Below, in pieces: positions 18,036 to 27,697 of a DNA stretch of 64,000 nt. The first letter of the stretch is position 1. The number at the start of each line of letters is the position of its first letter. Both the position numbers and the translations under genes were made by a program. Below the pieces are notes generated by a model. The model ran no database searches. It had not been told where the DNA came from and was given only the letters and a program-made list of their open reading frames with translations. This DNA comes from Lentimicrobiaceae bacterium (lineage in GTDB: Bacteria > Bacteroidota > Bacteroidia > Bacteroidales > P3), in the NCBI GenBank assembly GCA_022510485.1, contig JAFLTI010000006.1, forward strand, positions 7,577 through 71,576, written 5' to 3'.

Positions 18036-19649
18036 ATGAAAAAGCTCGAAAAATATCTGCCCCTACTTGTATTGATAGCCTTTCTGCCTATCCTGATTCT
18101 ACGCGATTTTTCCATTTCCAACGAACTGCGCTACCTCAGCATTGCCGACGAAGCCTTGCGCAACGGCAACATCTTTACCTTTACCAACAACGGCTTGCCC
18201 TATGCCGACAAACCGCCTTTGTACCTTTGGATAGTGATGCTCGGAAAACTGATTTTCGGCACGCATTATATGTGGTTTATCGGGCTTTTTTCGCTGGTTC
18301 CTGCCCTAATCATCATGCGTATTATGCGCAACTGGATAGTGGCAGACTGCACCCTGCCCGAAAAAGAATGGCGGCTCACTTCCCAACTTATGCTCATTAC
18401 TTGCGGAATGTTCTTGGGCTTGAACATCTTTGTGCGTATGGACACGCTTATGTGCCTTTTTATCCTGCTTGCCCTGCGTACCTTTTACCGAATGTACCAA
18501 GGGCGCGGAAACTTTAACCGCCAAAGCCTTTTATTCGGTTTGTGGGTGTTTTTAGCCGTCTTTACCAAAGGTCCGGTGGGAATCCTTATGCCCTTGCTCT
18601 GTCCCTTGGTTTTTCTGCTTTTCAAACGCGAGGGGCGCACTTTCTTTCATTATTGGAATCTCAGGGTTTGGGCAGTTCTGCTGATTCTCTGCGGGCTTTG
18701 GTTCCTGATGGTCTATATAGAAGGCGGCACCGATTATCTGAACAACCTGCTTTTTCATCAGACCCGCGACCGCGCCATAAACGCTTTTCATCATAAAAAA
18801 CCGTTCTACTACTATTTGATACAGATTTGGCACTGCCTTGCGCCCTACAGCCTGTTGTTGGTGGGGGTTTGGCTGGCAGCTATGATCAAACACCGCTTTA
18901 CTTCCGATACCGAACATTTTTGGAGCATAACCGTTTTGACCACTTTTGTGATGCTTTCGGCAGTAAGCGGCAAACTGGCGGTTTATCTGGCTCCGATTAT
19001 TCCCTTTTTGGTGTTTCTTGTTGTTTCGCTCTTGCGAAAATTTCAGCGTAACCCTTGGATTCAAGCCTCACTTGCACTGCCCGCCGTATTTTATGTGGCA
19101 GCCTTGCCTGCCTTGTTTTATTTGGCTAATTATACTGAACTGTCGTATGCAGGGCAGTTGTTTTTCTACATTGCCGCCGCAATTCTTTCGGTAGGAGGAA
19201 TATGGGCTTTGTGTGTGCTTTATAAGAAAACCAACCATAAACAGCAGGGAGTGCGCAAGGCGGTAAATGTATTGGGCTTTTCTCTCTTGGCTGCCGTTTT
19301 TGCCGGCGGTTGGTCCATACCGGCGGTAAATCCTTATATAGGCTACCGCGATGTGTGCCAAAAGGCGGTTGAAATAAGCATTTTGAAAGACCTCGACCAA
19401 TACCATTCGCTCTATCTGCGCCGCGCCGAAAATATGGATACGTTTTTGGGAGAGGATATTATTCAGATTTCGACCGACGACAAAACGGAAACTCCGGAAA
19501 TAATAAGCGAGCGGGTACAAAAACTTTCGGGTACGGTACTTATCGTGTTGCAGAAAAAATTTGAACGCAGAGCCAGCAACGAACTCAAACAATACCTGCA
19601 ACAGAAAGAACGCTACACCGTAGGTCCTTATACGGTAGTTGTTCTATAA
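18036..19649 (+). CDS. ArnT-like GT-C glycosyltransferase
   Basis: A 537-residue integral membrane protein with about 12 hydrophobic helices. The track ORF begins at 17754 inside the previous gene; the ATG at 18036 starts a proper first helix (LPLLVLIAFLPILIL) and is chosen. The first periplasmic loop carries the acidic ELRYLSIADEAL and then YADKPPLYLW, hallmarks of the ArnT/PMT superfamily that transfers a sugar from polyprenyl phosphate onto lipid A or protein. The substrate cannot be deduced. It is paired with the GT2 gene upstream. Its stop (TAA 19647-19649) abuts the rpe stop on the other strand. Confidence 0.85.
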   Translation: MKKLEKYLPLLVLIAFLPILILRDFSISNELRYLSIADEALRNGNIFTFTNNGLPYADKPPLYLWIVMLGKLIFGTHYMWFIGLFSLVPALIIMRIMRNWIVADCTLPEKEWRLTSQLMLITCGMFLGLNIFVRMDTLMCLFILLALRTFYRMYQGRGNFNRQSLLFGLWVFLAVFTKGPVGILMPLLCPLVFLLFKREGRTFFHYWNLRVWAVLLILCGLWFLMVYIEGGTDYLNNLLFHQTRDRAINAFHHKKPFYYYLIQIWHCLAPYSLLLVGVWLAAMIKHRFTSDTEHFWSITVLTTFVMLSAVSGKLAVYLAPIIPFLVFLVVSLLRKFQRNPWIQASLALPAVFYVAALPALFYLANYTELSYAGQLFFYIAAAILSVGGIWALCVLYKKTNHKQQGVRKAVNVLGFSLLAAVFAGGWSIPAVNPYIGYRDVCQKAVEISILKDLDQYHSLYLRRAENMDTFLGEDIIQISTDDKTETPEIISERVQKLSGTVLIVLQKKFERRASNELKQYLQQKERYTVGPYTVVVL

Positions 19650-20294
19650 TTTCTTGAACTCGGCGATACGCTGAGCCATATCATTAGCGGAGAATATGGC
19701 GTTGCCCGCCACCAAGGCATCTGCTCCGGCAGACAGCAGGGCAGGAGCGTTTTCGAGGCTCACGCCGCCGTCTACCTCTATAATCAGATTGGGATTGTAT
19801 TTCTGTTTGAGGCGGTTCAGTTCCTCTATCTTGCGGTAAGAATTTTCGATAAACTTTTGCCCTCCGAAACCGGGATTTACGCTCATAATCAAAACAAGGT
19901 CGGCATATTCGATAATGTTTTCCAAAGCCGCAACGGGAGTATGCGGATTGATGGAAACCCCGGCTTTCATGCCTTCTTCGCGGATATTGCTCAAACTGCG
20001 GTTCAGATGCCGGCAGGCTTCTTCGTGTACGGTAAGGATATCGGCTCCGGCTTCCTTAAATCCACGAATGTAGCGGTCGGGATCCATAATCATCAGATGC
20101 ACATCCAAGGGCTTTTTAGCGTGTTTTTTAATGGCTTTTACCACCGGCTGCCCTATCGTGATGTTGGGCACGAACATACCGTCCATCACATCTATGTGAA
20201 ACCAATCTGCCTGCGTTTTGTTAATCAATTCTATAGCCTGTTGCAAATTGGCAAAATCTGCCGAAAGCAAAGAGGGTGAGAGGATAAAAGCCAT
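19644..20294 (-). CDS. rpe: Ribulose-phosphate 3-epimerase
   Basis: A 216-residue TIM-barrel enzyme interconverting ribulose 5-phosphate and xylulose 5-phosphate in the pentose phosphate pathway. Motifs: LSADFANL, HIDVMDGMFVPNITIG (metal His and catalytic Asp), MSVNPGFGGQKFI and EVDGGVS with the second catalytic Asp. The length is standard. It is convergent with the ArnT-like gene, overlapping it by six bases, and divergent from the DUF3078 gene. Confidence 0.97.
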   Translation of the reverse strand: MAFILSPSLLSADFANLQQAIELINKTQADWFHIDVMDGMFVPNITIGQPVVKAIKKHAKKPLDVHLMIMDPDRYIRGFKEAGADILTVHEEACRHLNRSLSNIREEGMKAGVSINPHTPVAALENIIEYADLVLIMSVNPGFGGQKFIENSYRKIEELNRLKQKYNPNLIIEVDGGVSLENAPALLSAGADALVAGNAIFSANDMAQRIAEFKKL

Positions 20295-20334
20295 GATGTA
20301 AGTTTTTTAACCACGCGAAATTACAAATTTTTTA

Positions 20335-20342
20335 TACCTTTG
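20335..20342 (+). promoter_or_regulatory. -7 box of the DUF3078 gene
   Basis: tacctttg lies 33 bases before the ATG at 20376, in the 81-base divergent region with rpe. The -33 element is not evident. Confidence 0.5.
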
Positions 20343-20375
20343 CGCCTCTATTTTTTGGATAAACACTAATTGATA

Positions 20376-21380
20376 ATGAATACCTTGAAAAAACTTTGCA
20401 TCCTGCTCTCTTGGGTTGCCGCGTTTTCTTTGCTGTCTACCGCTTCTGTGCAGGCTTTTCCTGAATTTTCGGACAATGCCGAAATGGCAGCAGCCAAAGA
20501 AAAGAAAGAAAAATGGGTCCGTCCGGTGGATTCTTCTAAAACCCGTTGGCTTTTTGATTTTGCCGGCGGTATTAACTTTTCTCAAAACTATTTGCAGAAC
20601 TGGGCGGCAGGGGGCGAAAGTTCCTTGGCAGGTGCGGCTAAATTGGATATGACCCTGCTCTATACCTATCAGGGGCATATTTGGGAATCCAAACTCAAAA
20701 CCAACTACGGTATGGCTTATACAAAAACCAACGGTTTGAACAAAACGGTCGACAACCTTTTGGTTTCTACCAGCTACGGTTATGCTTTTCCCGGCGATCA
20801 TTTCTTTGCCAAGGCATACGTAGATGTTCAAACGCAGTACGACTTGGGTTTTGCCAATGCCAACGGTAGAAAAAACCACGATGATTATATCTCGGCTATC
20901 TTCGCTCCCGGTTATCTGAACGCTTCGGTCGGTATCGAATATCGGCTCAAGAATATGCTTTCGGTTTATTTTTCGCCCGCCAGCTCCCGCACCACCTTTG
21001 TTATGGACGACTTTTTGGCTAACCAAGGGCTTTTTGGGGTAGATTCGGGCAAGCACGTATTGTTCAATGCCGGTATGTCTTTGCAGATAAACTTTGCATG
21101 GACTTTTTGGAAGAACTTTACATTAAAGACGGACGCCAACTTCTTTACGCCCTACAACCGCGATTTCGGCAACATCGTAGTAGATTGGAACGTGGGTCTT
21201 GAAATGGCTATCAACAGCTATTTCTCGGCAAGTATCGGCACTTCGCTCAAATACGACGACAAGGTTAAATCCATACGGAAAGACGGAACCTTAGGCGGTC
21301 CCAAGGTGCAGTTCCGCGAATTTCTGACCATCGGCATCGGCTACACCTTTCAACAAAAATCCAAAAAGTTGGCGTTCTAA
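20376..21380 (+). CDS. DUF3078 outer-membrane beta-barrel-like protein
   Basis: A 334-residue exported protein. The signal peptide is MNTLKKLCILLSWVAAFSLL, with probable cleavage after SVQA. The mature part opens with the DUF3078 hallmark GGINFSQNYLQNWAAGGESS and continues with alternating amphipathic strands to a C-terminal GIGYTFQQKSKKLAF, consistent with an outer-membrane barrel. The family is typical of Bacteroidota and has no assigned function. The ATG at 20376 is preferred to the upstream TTG at 20370 used by the track. It is followed by a good terminator, beyond which the AT-rich island begins. Confidence 0.85.
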   Translation: MNTLKKLCILLSWVAAFSLLSTASVQAFPEFSDNAEMAAAKEKKEKWVRPVDSSKTRWLFDFAGGINFSQNYLQNWAAGGESSLAGAAKLDMTLLYTYQGHIWESKLKTNYGMAYTKTNGLNKTVDNLLVSTSYGYAFPGDHFFAKAYVDVQTQYDLGFANANGRKNHDDYISAIFAPGYLNASVGIEYRLKNMLSVYFSPASSRTTFVMDDFLANQGLFGVDSGKHVLFNAGMSLQINFAWTFWKNFTLKTDANFFTPYNRDFGNIVVDWNVGLEMAINSYFSASIGTSLKYDDKVKSIRKDGTLGGPKVQFREFLTIGIGYTFQQKSKKLAF

Positions 21381-21403
21381 AACCACCTTAACCTCTAAGT
21401 ATT

Positions 21404-21437
21404 AAAAGCTCCGAAAGATATCTCTTCCGGAGCTTTT
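21404..21437 (+). terminator. Terminator after the DUF3078 gene
   Basis: aaaagctccg (21404-21413) / cggagctttt (21428-21437) form a 10-bp stem ending in a T-run. It marks the left edge of the island. 21441-21527 holds only a weak hairpin, ctcaa-tattg-ttgag. Confidence 0.85.
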
Positions 21438-21527
21438 TTGTTTCTGCTAAACTTTGAAAGATTTTCTCAATATTGTTGAGTATGGATCATAACCGAATAC
21501 TTAACTAATTAACAGTCTTTCTAAACA

Positions 21528-23630
21528 CTATAAAAGATCTCGAAAATATCCGAAGGTATCATCTACCAATGCACGACGATCTAATCCAAGATTTCGTTGC
21601 TCGCACGAGGTCTCAGATACCATACTGCACGAAAAGCAGGATGCAAGATTCAATTGTCCTTCATTTTCCCAGCACAATGGATCAGAAGAACAGTCCGTAG
21701 CACGTTGCAACGCAGACTTAATAATATTGGAAATAAGTGCAGATTGTCCCTGCCATACGAGGCCACCCATACTTCCTTCAGCACCATCTGTTGTATATAT
21801 AAGAACTCCAAGCATTCTATCAGAATAATATAAACGTTCTTGAAGGCTTGCAGATGGATATCCACAGCTAAATTCCAACTCTTTTATAATTATGTGTGCG
21901 AATGTATGCAACAAATAGAATTCTGGAGCACCATACATATCCATTTTCTGTTTTAAAGACTTTCCAAGTTCGTATTCCGGTCGGTTGTAGCGTTGTGCAT
22001 TCTCCCCCAGAGATTGTACCCATACACGCACTTTATTTCTGTCAAGCTCGAAGAATAACCCTTCTCCAAGACTTCGATTGGCAGGAAGAGCATATACATC
22101 ACCCGCGGGCTCACGATAAATATGCTGCCCTTCAGGATAAACTATTATTCCATCGTCTCGTCGGATAGGAATAGGAATCATTACTCGGTTAAAGCCAAGT
22201 TGTGTGAGTGTTACCGATAGGGTCTCAACTTGTTGGATTTTTTTGAAATAAGGTTTCAATCGTCCATCTATAACGACATCCTTAAATTCCAAACTATTGG
22301 AATCAGTCAAAGACTCGGAATGGTTTGAAAAAACTTTAAACTCCTCATATCTATACTGCTCGTGTGAATCCCCCGTAGCCGCTGTCTCTTCTTGGTTCAA
22401 GAATGCATTAATTATAGCTTTAACTTCTTTATCAGTAATATTGAATCCTGAGTCATCGGCCTTATCTGCTATGTCCGTCTGTCTACAAAAGTCTTCTTTA
22501 GATAATTCTGGATTTTTATCTAACGCTTTATAATACCATTTCTCAGATAGTAGTTTGAATACCTCCTGAATATCGCGAGACATCGTCGAGATATCTTCTG
22601 AATAGCCTGTCGGCAGATACAAGCTACTAAACGAGTCGGCGTAATATATGCTATTACTGGTTGCAAGAGCCATCTGCATTACCCCCTTATTGCCTAAAAC
22701 ATCTATACATTTGTTCTCTGATGAACCCAACCCATTCCACGGGGTCTCTGCAGGGCACAGTGGCTTAATGTTCATTATACCTTCAAGGCTGACGACTTCA
22801 TTGCATTTTTTACATTTCAAGATTCCCCAACTTTCTGAACTATTGCGATTCTCGATCCACTGTAATTCATGTCTGCCTCCATTCGGACATTTTTTACATT
22901 CATAGTTAAATAGGTCAACACCGTGATCAACAGACAAAGCATTTAGTTTGCCACCGTTATCAAGTCCGGCACAAAACAATTCATACCATGGAATATCCGA
23001 TATATGCCCTTGCTTACAAATAAGAAGCATCGGTATTTGTACCAGAGTGTCGTAGATATCTTTGTCTTTATATGTACGCTTTGTGTACGGATCTCGTGGA
23101 GGAGCAAATAGGTATAGGTTTTTATCTCTAGAAATGTTTTTCCAATCTACAATCCAGTCATCTATATGTTTGAATATTTTTTTTTCACGACTATAAAACC
23201 AACGGGGAAAATGAACTGCCGGGATAATAAAATGTTCTGGTTTTAAATCATGTCCTGTTGATTCTTTAGTTCGTTTATATAACAGATGTTTTTCATGATC
23301 AAAGGTATTATAATCTGACAAGGCTACATCTATAACCTCAACAAGCACTTTCAAATTCTCCACTCTTTGCTCACGTTTAAGAAAATCCACAAAACGAGGG
23401 TCATTGATGGTGTCTACGCCTGCCTCATTTGCAATCATTTCTGGAGTCTTGGTATTGTCATTCCTAAGTTGCTTGTTCACTTTGTCGATATATGCCCATT
23501 CAGATACCGATAAGGGCATCACAAAAAAACCGGACTTGGTTGTGATGATTGAACCAACCCCTGCATTTGATGAGAGAACCTTAAATTTCCCTATGCTTTG
23601 ATTATATTGTTTTTCGCTAGAGATTTCCAT
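21528..23630 (-). CDS. drmB: DrmB-type DUF1998 protein (DISARM core)
   Basis: A 700-residue protein with the DUF1998 domain seen in DISARM DrmB. The ATG at 23630 is chosen over the track start because MEISSEKQYNQSIGKFKV begins the conserved region. A CKQGHISDIPW motif (about 207-217) and zinc ribbons follow (CKKCP, CKKCNEV, about 245-280). The C-terminal DUF1998 block has LLHTFAHIIIKELEFSCGY, then TTDGAEGSMGGLV, SSDPLC and a final Cys cluster with ETSCEQRNLGLDR. In DISARM, DrmB partners the DrmA helicase to bind DNA and restrict phage. Its start lies 40 bases inside the drmA 3' end. It is the last gene of the operon; no drmC follows. Confidence 0.85.
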   Translation of the reverse strand: MEISSEKQYNQSIGKFKVLSSNAGVGSIITTKSGFFVMPLSVSEWAYIDKVNKQLRNDNTKTPEMIANEAGVDTINDPRFVDFLKREQRVENLKVLVEVIDVALSDYNTFDHEKHLLYKRTKESTGHDLKPEHFIIPAVHFPRWFYSREKKIFKHIDDWIVDWKNISRDKNLYLFAPPRDPYTKRTYKDKDIYDTLVQIPMLLICKQGHISDIPWYELFCAGLDNGGKLNALSVDHGVDLFNYECKKCPNGGRHELQWIENRNSSESWGILKCKKCNEVVSLEGIMNIKPLCPAETPWNGLGSSENKCIDVLGNKGVMQMALATSNSIYYADSFSSLYLPTGYSEDISTMSRDIQEVFKLLSEKWYYKALDKNPELSKEDFCRQTDIADKADDSGFNITDKEVKAIINAFLNQEETAATGDSHEQYRYEEFKVFSNHSESLTDSNSLEFKDVVIDGRLKPYFKKIQQVETLSVTLTQLGFNRVMIPIPIRRDDGIIVYPEGQHIYREPAGDVYALPANRSLGEGLFFELDRNKVRVWVQSLGENAQRYNRPEYELGKSLKQKMDMYGAPEFYLLHTFAHIIIKELEFSCGYPSASLQERLYYSDRMLGVLIYTTDGAEGSMGGLVWQGQSALISNIIKSALQRATDCSSDPLCWENEGQLNLASCFSCSMVSETSCEQRNLGLDRRALVDDTFGYFRDLL

Positions 23631-26600
23631 AACGATGATTCTTTTACGTGAATTACTGCTTCTGGTTCTACATTTCTCAATGATGACGCGACATCCCACT
23701 GAAGATTTGCAATTTCCGAGTAGACACGATTATCTTTAAATAATGGCACTTCTTTTTTATTATACTTGATTACAGAATACACCAGTTGATTTTCATTGCT
23801 CAGAGTCAACCAATTTTCAAATGCTCTTTGGATATATGTTTCAATATATATTTTTAGATCCTCTGATAATAGGTTGCGTAAAGGCTCTGTACTCTGTTTA
23901 TTTGTTCTGCAATAACGTTCTTTAAAATATTGTAATAGCTCGTATGTAAGTTGTTCTTTCAGTTCCTTTGAGATATTTGCAGCGTCTTTTCTTGCCGCCA
24001 GCTTGGGATAATTATGACGAATCATTGTTGCTAAGTATAACGGCATATACTTCTCTATTGATTTCTTGGAGAATGGAGTTATTGATATGGGTTCGACATA
24101 GTAGTACATCTTTTCGTGAAACTCTATAAAACGCTCGAAGTGAGACAAGTCACGAGATCGGAACGGATTATGTAGCGTGACCACCAATCCACACTCTTCT
24201 CTTGCAACACGGGAACTTGCCTGAATATATTCCGCGATATTACGAGGCATAGAGTTCATAATTATTGTATTAAATCGCGACACATCAATGCCGACCGATA
24301 TCATATTGGTAGCAAGAATAATATCAGGTGGGGTCTCCCCATAGTTGTAAGTTTCTCCATATTGATATGGCAGTCTTTTTCTTGCTGTCCATTTCTTCTC
24401 TACTTTTGCCTGTGCATCATTGATCTCAGAACCCGACAAACGACCGGTCAGTTCAGCCTTCGAGAAAGAACTGTCGTAGCAATATAGACACTCTAACATG
24501 TGATCATATCTCAAAAGGCGTTTGAATAAACGACGAGTATATTTTGTAAACTCAGTATAAAATTGGGCATCTGTTTTGCCCACATCTTTGAGACTATTGA
24601 AATATACAATAATCGAGTGATAGTAGTCCATTGCTTTTTCAACATCCTCTAATCTATCTGCGTATTTCTGTTCAAATAGGGCTCTATGCACAAACATTGT
24701 TGCCACTAATCGCATTTGAGTTGTCATTTGAGTTCTCCCCATAGGCAAAACTCCAATATACTTTCTTTTAGCGCAGAACTGAGGCTCACCATTAATCTTT
24801 GTCCGCTTGTGAAAAGCAAAAAATGAGTCATCGTAATCGATTCCGTTTTTAGGGAAGATGTTTACATCTCGGTCGTACAATGCACGTATTTGAAGGTCTG
24901 TATTCCGAGTCGTCGCCGTCGATGATATGATTTTCGGGCGTACAGTCAGAGATGTTCCGTCCTGCAAAGAGTCTTTATATGAGCATAATTGATCAATTGC
25001 GCATTCAAACAAGCCTACGGCAGAACCCAACGGACCGAGTAGCAGATGTAGCTCGTCTTGAATTATTAAGGATGGCGGTAAAGTATAGTCATTATTGCCT
25101 CTATAACCAAATAATCTTCGGGAATCTCGCCTTTCGTCTTTTTCGACCTTGTAACCTATGGCAGCAAATTTATCTACCGTTCCAAATAGCAATGTTGGAG
25201 GTTTGCGATATATGTCATCATCACATAACCTTACAGGGAGGACATCGCCAAAAGCACAATTTATATTTGAACATCTGAAAATGATATCTGGATCTGCCGG
25301 CGTCCCTCTATTTTGATATTCCAATAATTCACCACACCAAGGACAGCGGTCTAACGGAATCTTAGACTCTGGACGTTTTTTGTCACTCACACTAGAACTC
25401 CATTTTTGACACTCTTTTAATAGATTTTCAGAGGAATTTGGCAATGATGATTCTCCAACAAATAATCCGATTGAAATTTCAGACTCTCCCATATTGAGAT
25501 CCTGCCATCTGCGTATTTGTTCAAGGGCCATTATTACGTGCATAGCCCTCTTGAACTGTTGGTTTGCCAACAATCTCAAAGTATATCGCATTATTGCAAC
25601 AGTTCCATCATCTTTCCCGGATGAGTCTTTACGTCTACGCAAGATTATTGCAAGAGCAATGATTCCCAAATAAGCCTCTGTTTTACCTCCGCCTGTTGGA
25701 AACCAAACAAGGTCAACCACCTCGTTTCTGGCTTTCCACATCGGGTCATCAGGACGTTGAATAAGACCATCAAGATTTAATATAATAAAGGCCAGCTGGA
25801 ATGGACGCCATGTTGCTGGATAGTCCCCAAAGATATAGTCTGATTCCGATTTGTAATAATTGAAATCCGTATGTTCTTTGATGTTTTTTTTGCTGTGGAT
25901 TAGCTGTATAAACATCGCGGAATTCATTATTCTGAATGAACGCATATTGCCGGCATTATTTTCACCGGCAAGCAGCAATTCAATATTACTGCGCATCCGC
26001 AAATAATCACTTTCGCATTTGCTGATATTTTGTTCTGCCAGTTCTATGTTAACCAACTCTTCCTTGGCTTTGATTTTAATTGTCTCGATCCACTCCTTAT
26101 ATGTATCTGTATATTCATAGAGTTTCTCTATGATATCACTATCTGTAGCATCCGAAAAGTGAGACAACCATTTGAACTCCAAAACCTGTGAATCCGAAAG
26201 GAGTGGAGGTGGAATTAAGCCATCTTTTGAATCAATATACTCTGCATATTTATCTCGTGGTACAGGCTCGACATCTGGAGTCTCGTATGCTGGCAAAAAT
26301 TCTGTTTTTATCCATTTATTTGCACCGTTACTATCCCATTTCACGGAACATAAGTGTCCAATGCCATAATCTTCAATCGACCGATAGATATAATTCAGTC
26401 GTTTGAGTTCGTTATCATTTATGGTATCATTTTGTGATTGATATGGCACTAAATACCTGCTTTCAACTTTTATTTCAACGCCAAAGAAACTGAGTTCGTT
26501 AACATCTTCATTCACAATCGAAAAATAACGACTCGCGTTCTCTTTGAATGGAGTTGATACATTTTGCAACTGAACCTTAAGATACCGCTTATTCTTATTT

Positions 26601-27697
26601 GATTTGCTCCTGCCTTTGGTAATTTGAAGTAATAAAGATAATGCGGCTTCTATATCGCCTTTTTTAGGGTGTTTAATGTGATAGGAAACTAATCTACCCG
26701 GGACTAGTTCACTTGATTTAATAATTTTCTTACTATTAGGTATGTTGTTAAAATCCACATTAGATAAGTCAATCGTTTTGCTAAAGTGACGTGCGACCCA
26801 AAATCCGAAATCTTGTGGCTTACATATATTAGTTGCGTCCTCAAAAAAAGATAGAAGAGTTTCATTCTCTTCAACCAAGCGGATACGCTCTAATATTGCA
26901 GACTTTTGATCATCGGTTAAGTATGCGCCTCCTTGAACACTTTTTAGTTTTCTCCACAAAACCTCTTTATATGATTTCAAAAATTGTGCATTCTCATCAT
27001 TAAACTTATAGTCATCATTAGTATTGGCAGCAACTTCACGGCACAAGGTTTTGTTGATCTCCCTAAGATTACTTTTTACAGATGAATACTCATTGGTAAA
27101 ATCTTTTTTGATACGCAATCCTGTATTATCCAATTCAAAGTGGTCAGACAATAATTCATTGAAACGATTAAAGAAAGTCGTAAGTTGTTCATTATATCCG
27201 GTTGTTGTTACAGATATCTTTGTGTAATCACTTTTGGACACTTTGCTGTAATATCGCCCACATACTGTTATCTTTATCTCGCTGCCATCAATCCTGCCTT
27301 TTCCGTCAAGACAACAAGAAAGACCTATCATCGACGGAAATCTCTGACTTATGGCATACTGGTCTTCCTCATCCATTGAGGAGCGTTCTTCATCGATAGT
27401 TCTTTGTTCTTCAAGATACTCATTGCTATCCTCAGCAGACCCACTCTCGTTATTTTGGTCATTTTCTAATGCAACCAGCCCGCTGGATTCATCGTCTTTG
27501 CTTTCGGAAACCTCTCGCTTAGGAAATAGAATGGCTGAGCTGTAAATAGAGCCGGGTGTTGTGTTCAAGACTTCTACCACATCTATATCTTCTCCATTCA
27601 ATGTTCCAGCATACGCATAACGTTCATTAAGTGCATTTGGGCCGACAATTTGTGCACGGATAAATTCTTCCAGTTCGTTTCGTTTAGTTTGTATCAT
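23591..27697 (-). CDS. drmA: DrmA-type SF2 helicase (DISARM core)
   Basis: A 1368-residue helicase matching DrmA in layout. An N-terminal region (GSIYSSAILFPK, then RFPSMIGLSCCL) contains an acidic low-complexity stretch at about 70-115. The ATPase follows with Walker A WFPTGGGKTEAY (about 665), a zinc knuckle CPWCGELLEY...CSNINC (about 780-812), a DEAH-like box IIQDELHLLLGPLG (about 885), SSATTRNTDLQIRAL, and a C-terminal lobe with NMISVGIDVSRFN and IQASSRVAREE (about 1130-1162). All helicase motifs look intact. DrmA acts with DrmB on invading DNA in DISARM. It overlaps the upstream gene by 14 bases and drmB by 40. The base composition is clearly more AT-rich than the flanks. Confidence 0.87.
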   Translation of the reverse strand: MIQTKRNELEEFIRAQIVGPNALNERYAYAGTLNGEDIDVVEVLNTTPGSIYSSAILFPKREVSESKDDESSGLVALENDQNNESGSAEDSNEYLEEQRTIDEERSSMDEEDQYAISQRFPSMIGLSCCLDGKGRIDGSEIKITVCGRYYSKVSKSDYTKISVTTTGYNEQLTTFFNRFNELLSDHFELDNTGLRIKKDFTNEYSSVKSNLREINKTLCREVAANTNDDYKFNDENAQFLKSYKEVLWRKLKSVQGGAYLTDDQKSAILERIRLVEENETLLSFFEDATNICKPQDFGFWVARHFSKTIDLSNVDFNNIPNSKKIIKSSELVPGRLVSYHIKHPKKGDIEAALSLLLQITKGRSKSNKNKRYLKVQLQNVSTPFKENASRYFSIVNEDVNELSFFGVEIKVESRYLVPYQSQNDTINDNELKRLNYIYRSIEDYGIGHLCSVKWDSNGANKWIKTEFLPAYETPDVEPVPRDKYAEYIDSKDGLIPPPLLSDSQVLEFKWLSHFSDATDSDIIEKLYEYTDTYKEWIETIKIKAKEELVNIELAEQNISKCESDYLRMRSNIELLLAGENNAGNMRSFRIMNSAMFIQLIHSKKNIKEHTDFNYYKSESDYIFGDYPATWRPFQLAFIILNLDGLIQRPDDPMWKARNEVVDLVWFPTGGGKTEAYLGIIALAIILRRRKDSSGKDDGTVAIMRYTLRLLANQQFKRAMHVIMALEQIRRWQDLNMGESEISIGLFVGESSLPNSSENLLKECQKWSSSVSDKKRPESKIPLDRCPWCGELLEYQNRGTPADPDIIFRCSNINCAFGDVLPVRLCDDDIYRKPPTLLFGTVDKFAAIGYKVEKDERRDSRRLFGYRGNNDYTLPPSLIIQDELHLLLGPLGSAVGLFECAIDQLCSYKDSLQDGTSLTVRPKIISSTATTRNTDLQIRALYDRDVNIFPKNGIDYDDSFFAFHKRTKINGEPQFCAKRKYIGVLPMGRTQMTTQMRLVATMFVHRALFEQKYADRLEDVEKAMDYYHSIIVYFNSLKDVGKTDAQFYTEFTKYTRRLFKRLLRYDHMLECLYCYDSSFSKAELTGRLSGSEINDAQAKVEKKWTARKRLPYQYGETYNYGETPPDIILATNMISVGIDVSRFNTIIMNSMPRNIAEYIQASSRVAREECGLVVTLHNPFRSRDLSHFERFIEFHEKMYYYVEPISITPFSKKSIEKYMPLYLATMIRHNYPKLAARKDAANISKELKEQLTYELLQYFKERYCRTNKQSTEPLRNLLSEDLKIYIETYIQRAFENWLTLSNENQLVYSVIKYNKKEVPLFKDNRVYSEIANLQWDVASSLRNVEPEAVIHVKESSLWKSLAKNNIIKA

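Noticed and set aside
21441-21527. attL-like copy of the tRNA-Leu 3' end at the left edge of the island
   Set aside because: I compared the last bases of the tRNA with this stretch and saw no direct repeat; only a weak 5-bp hairpin is present.
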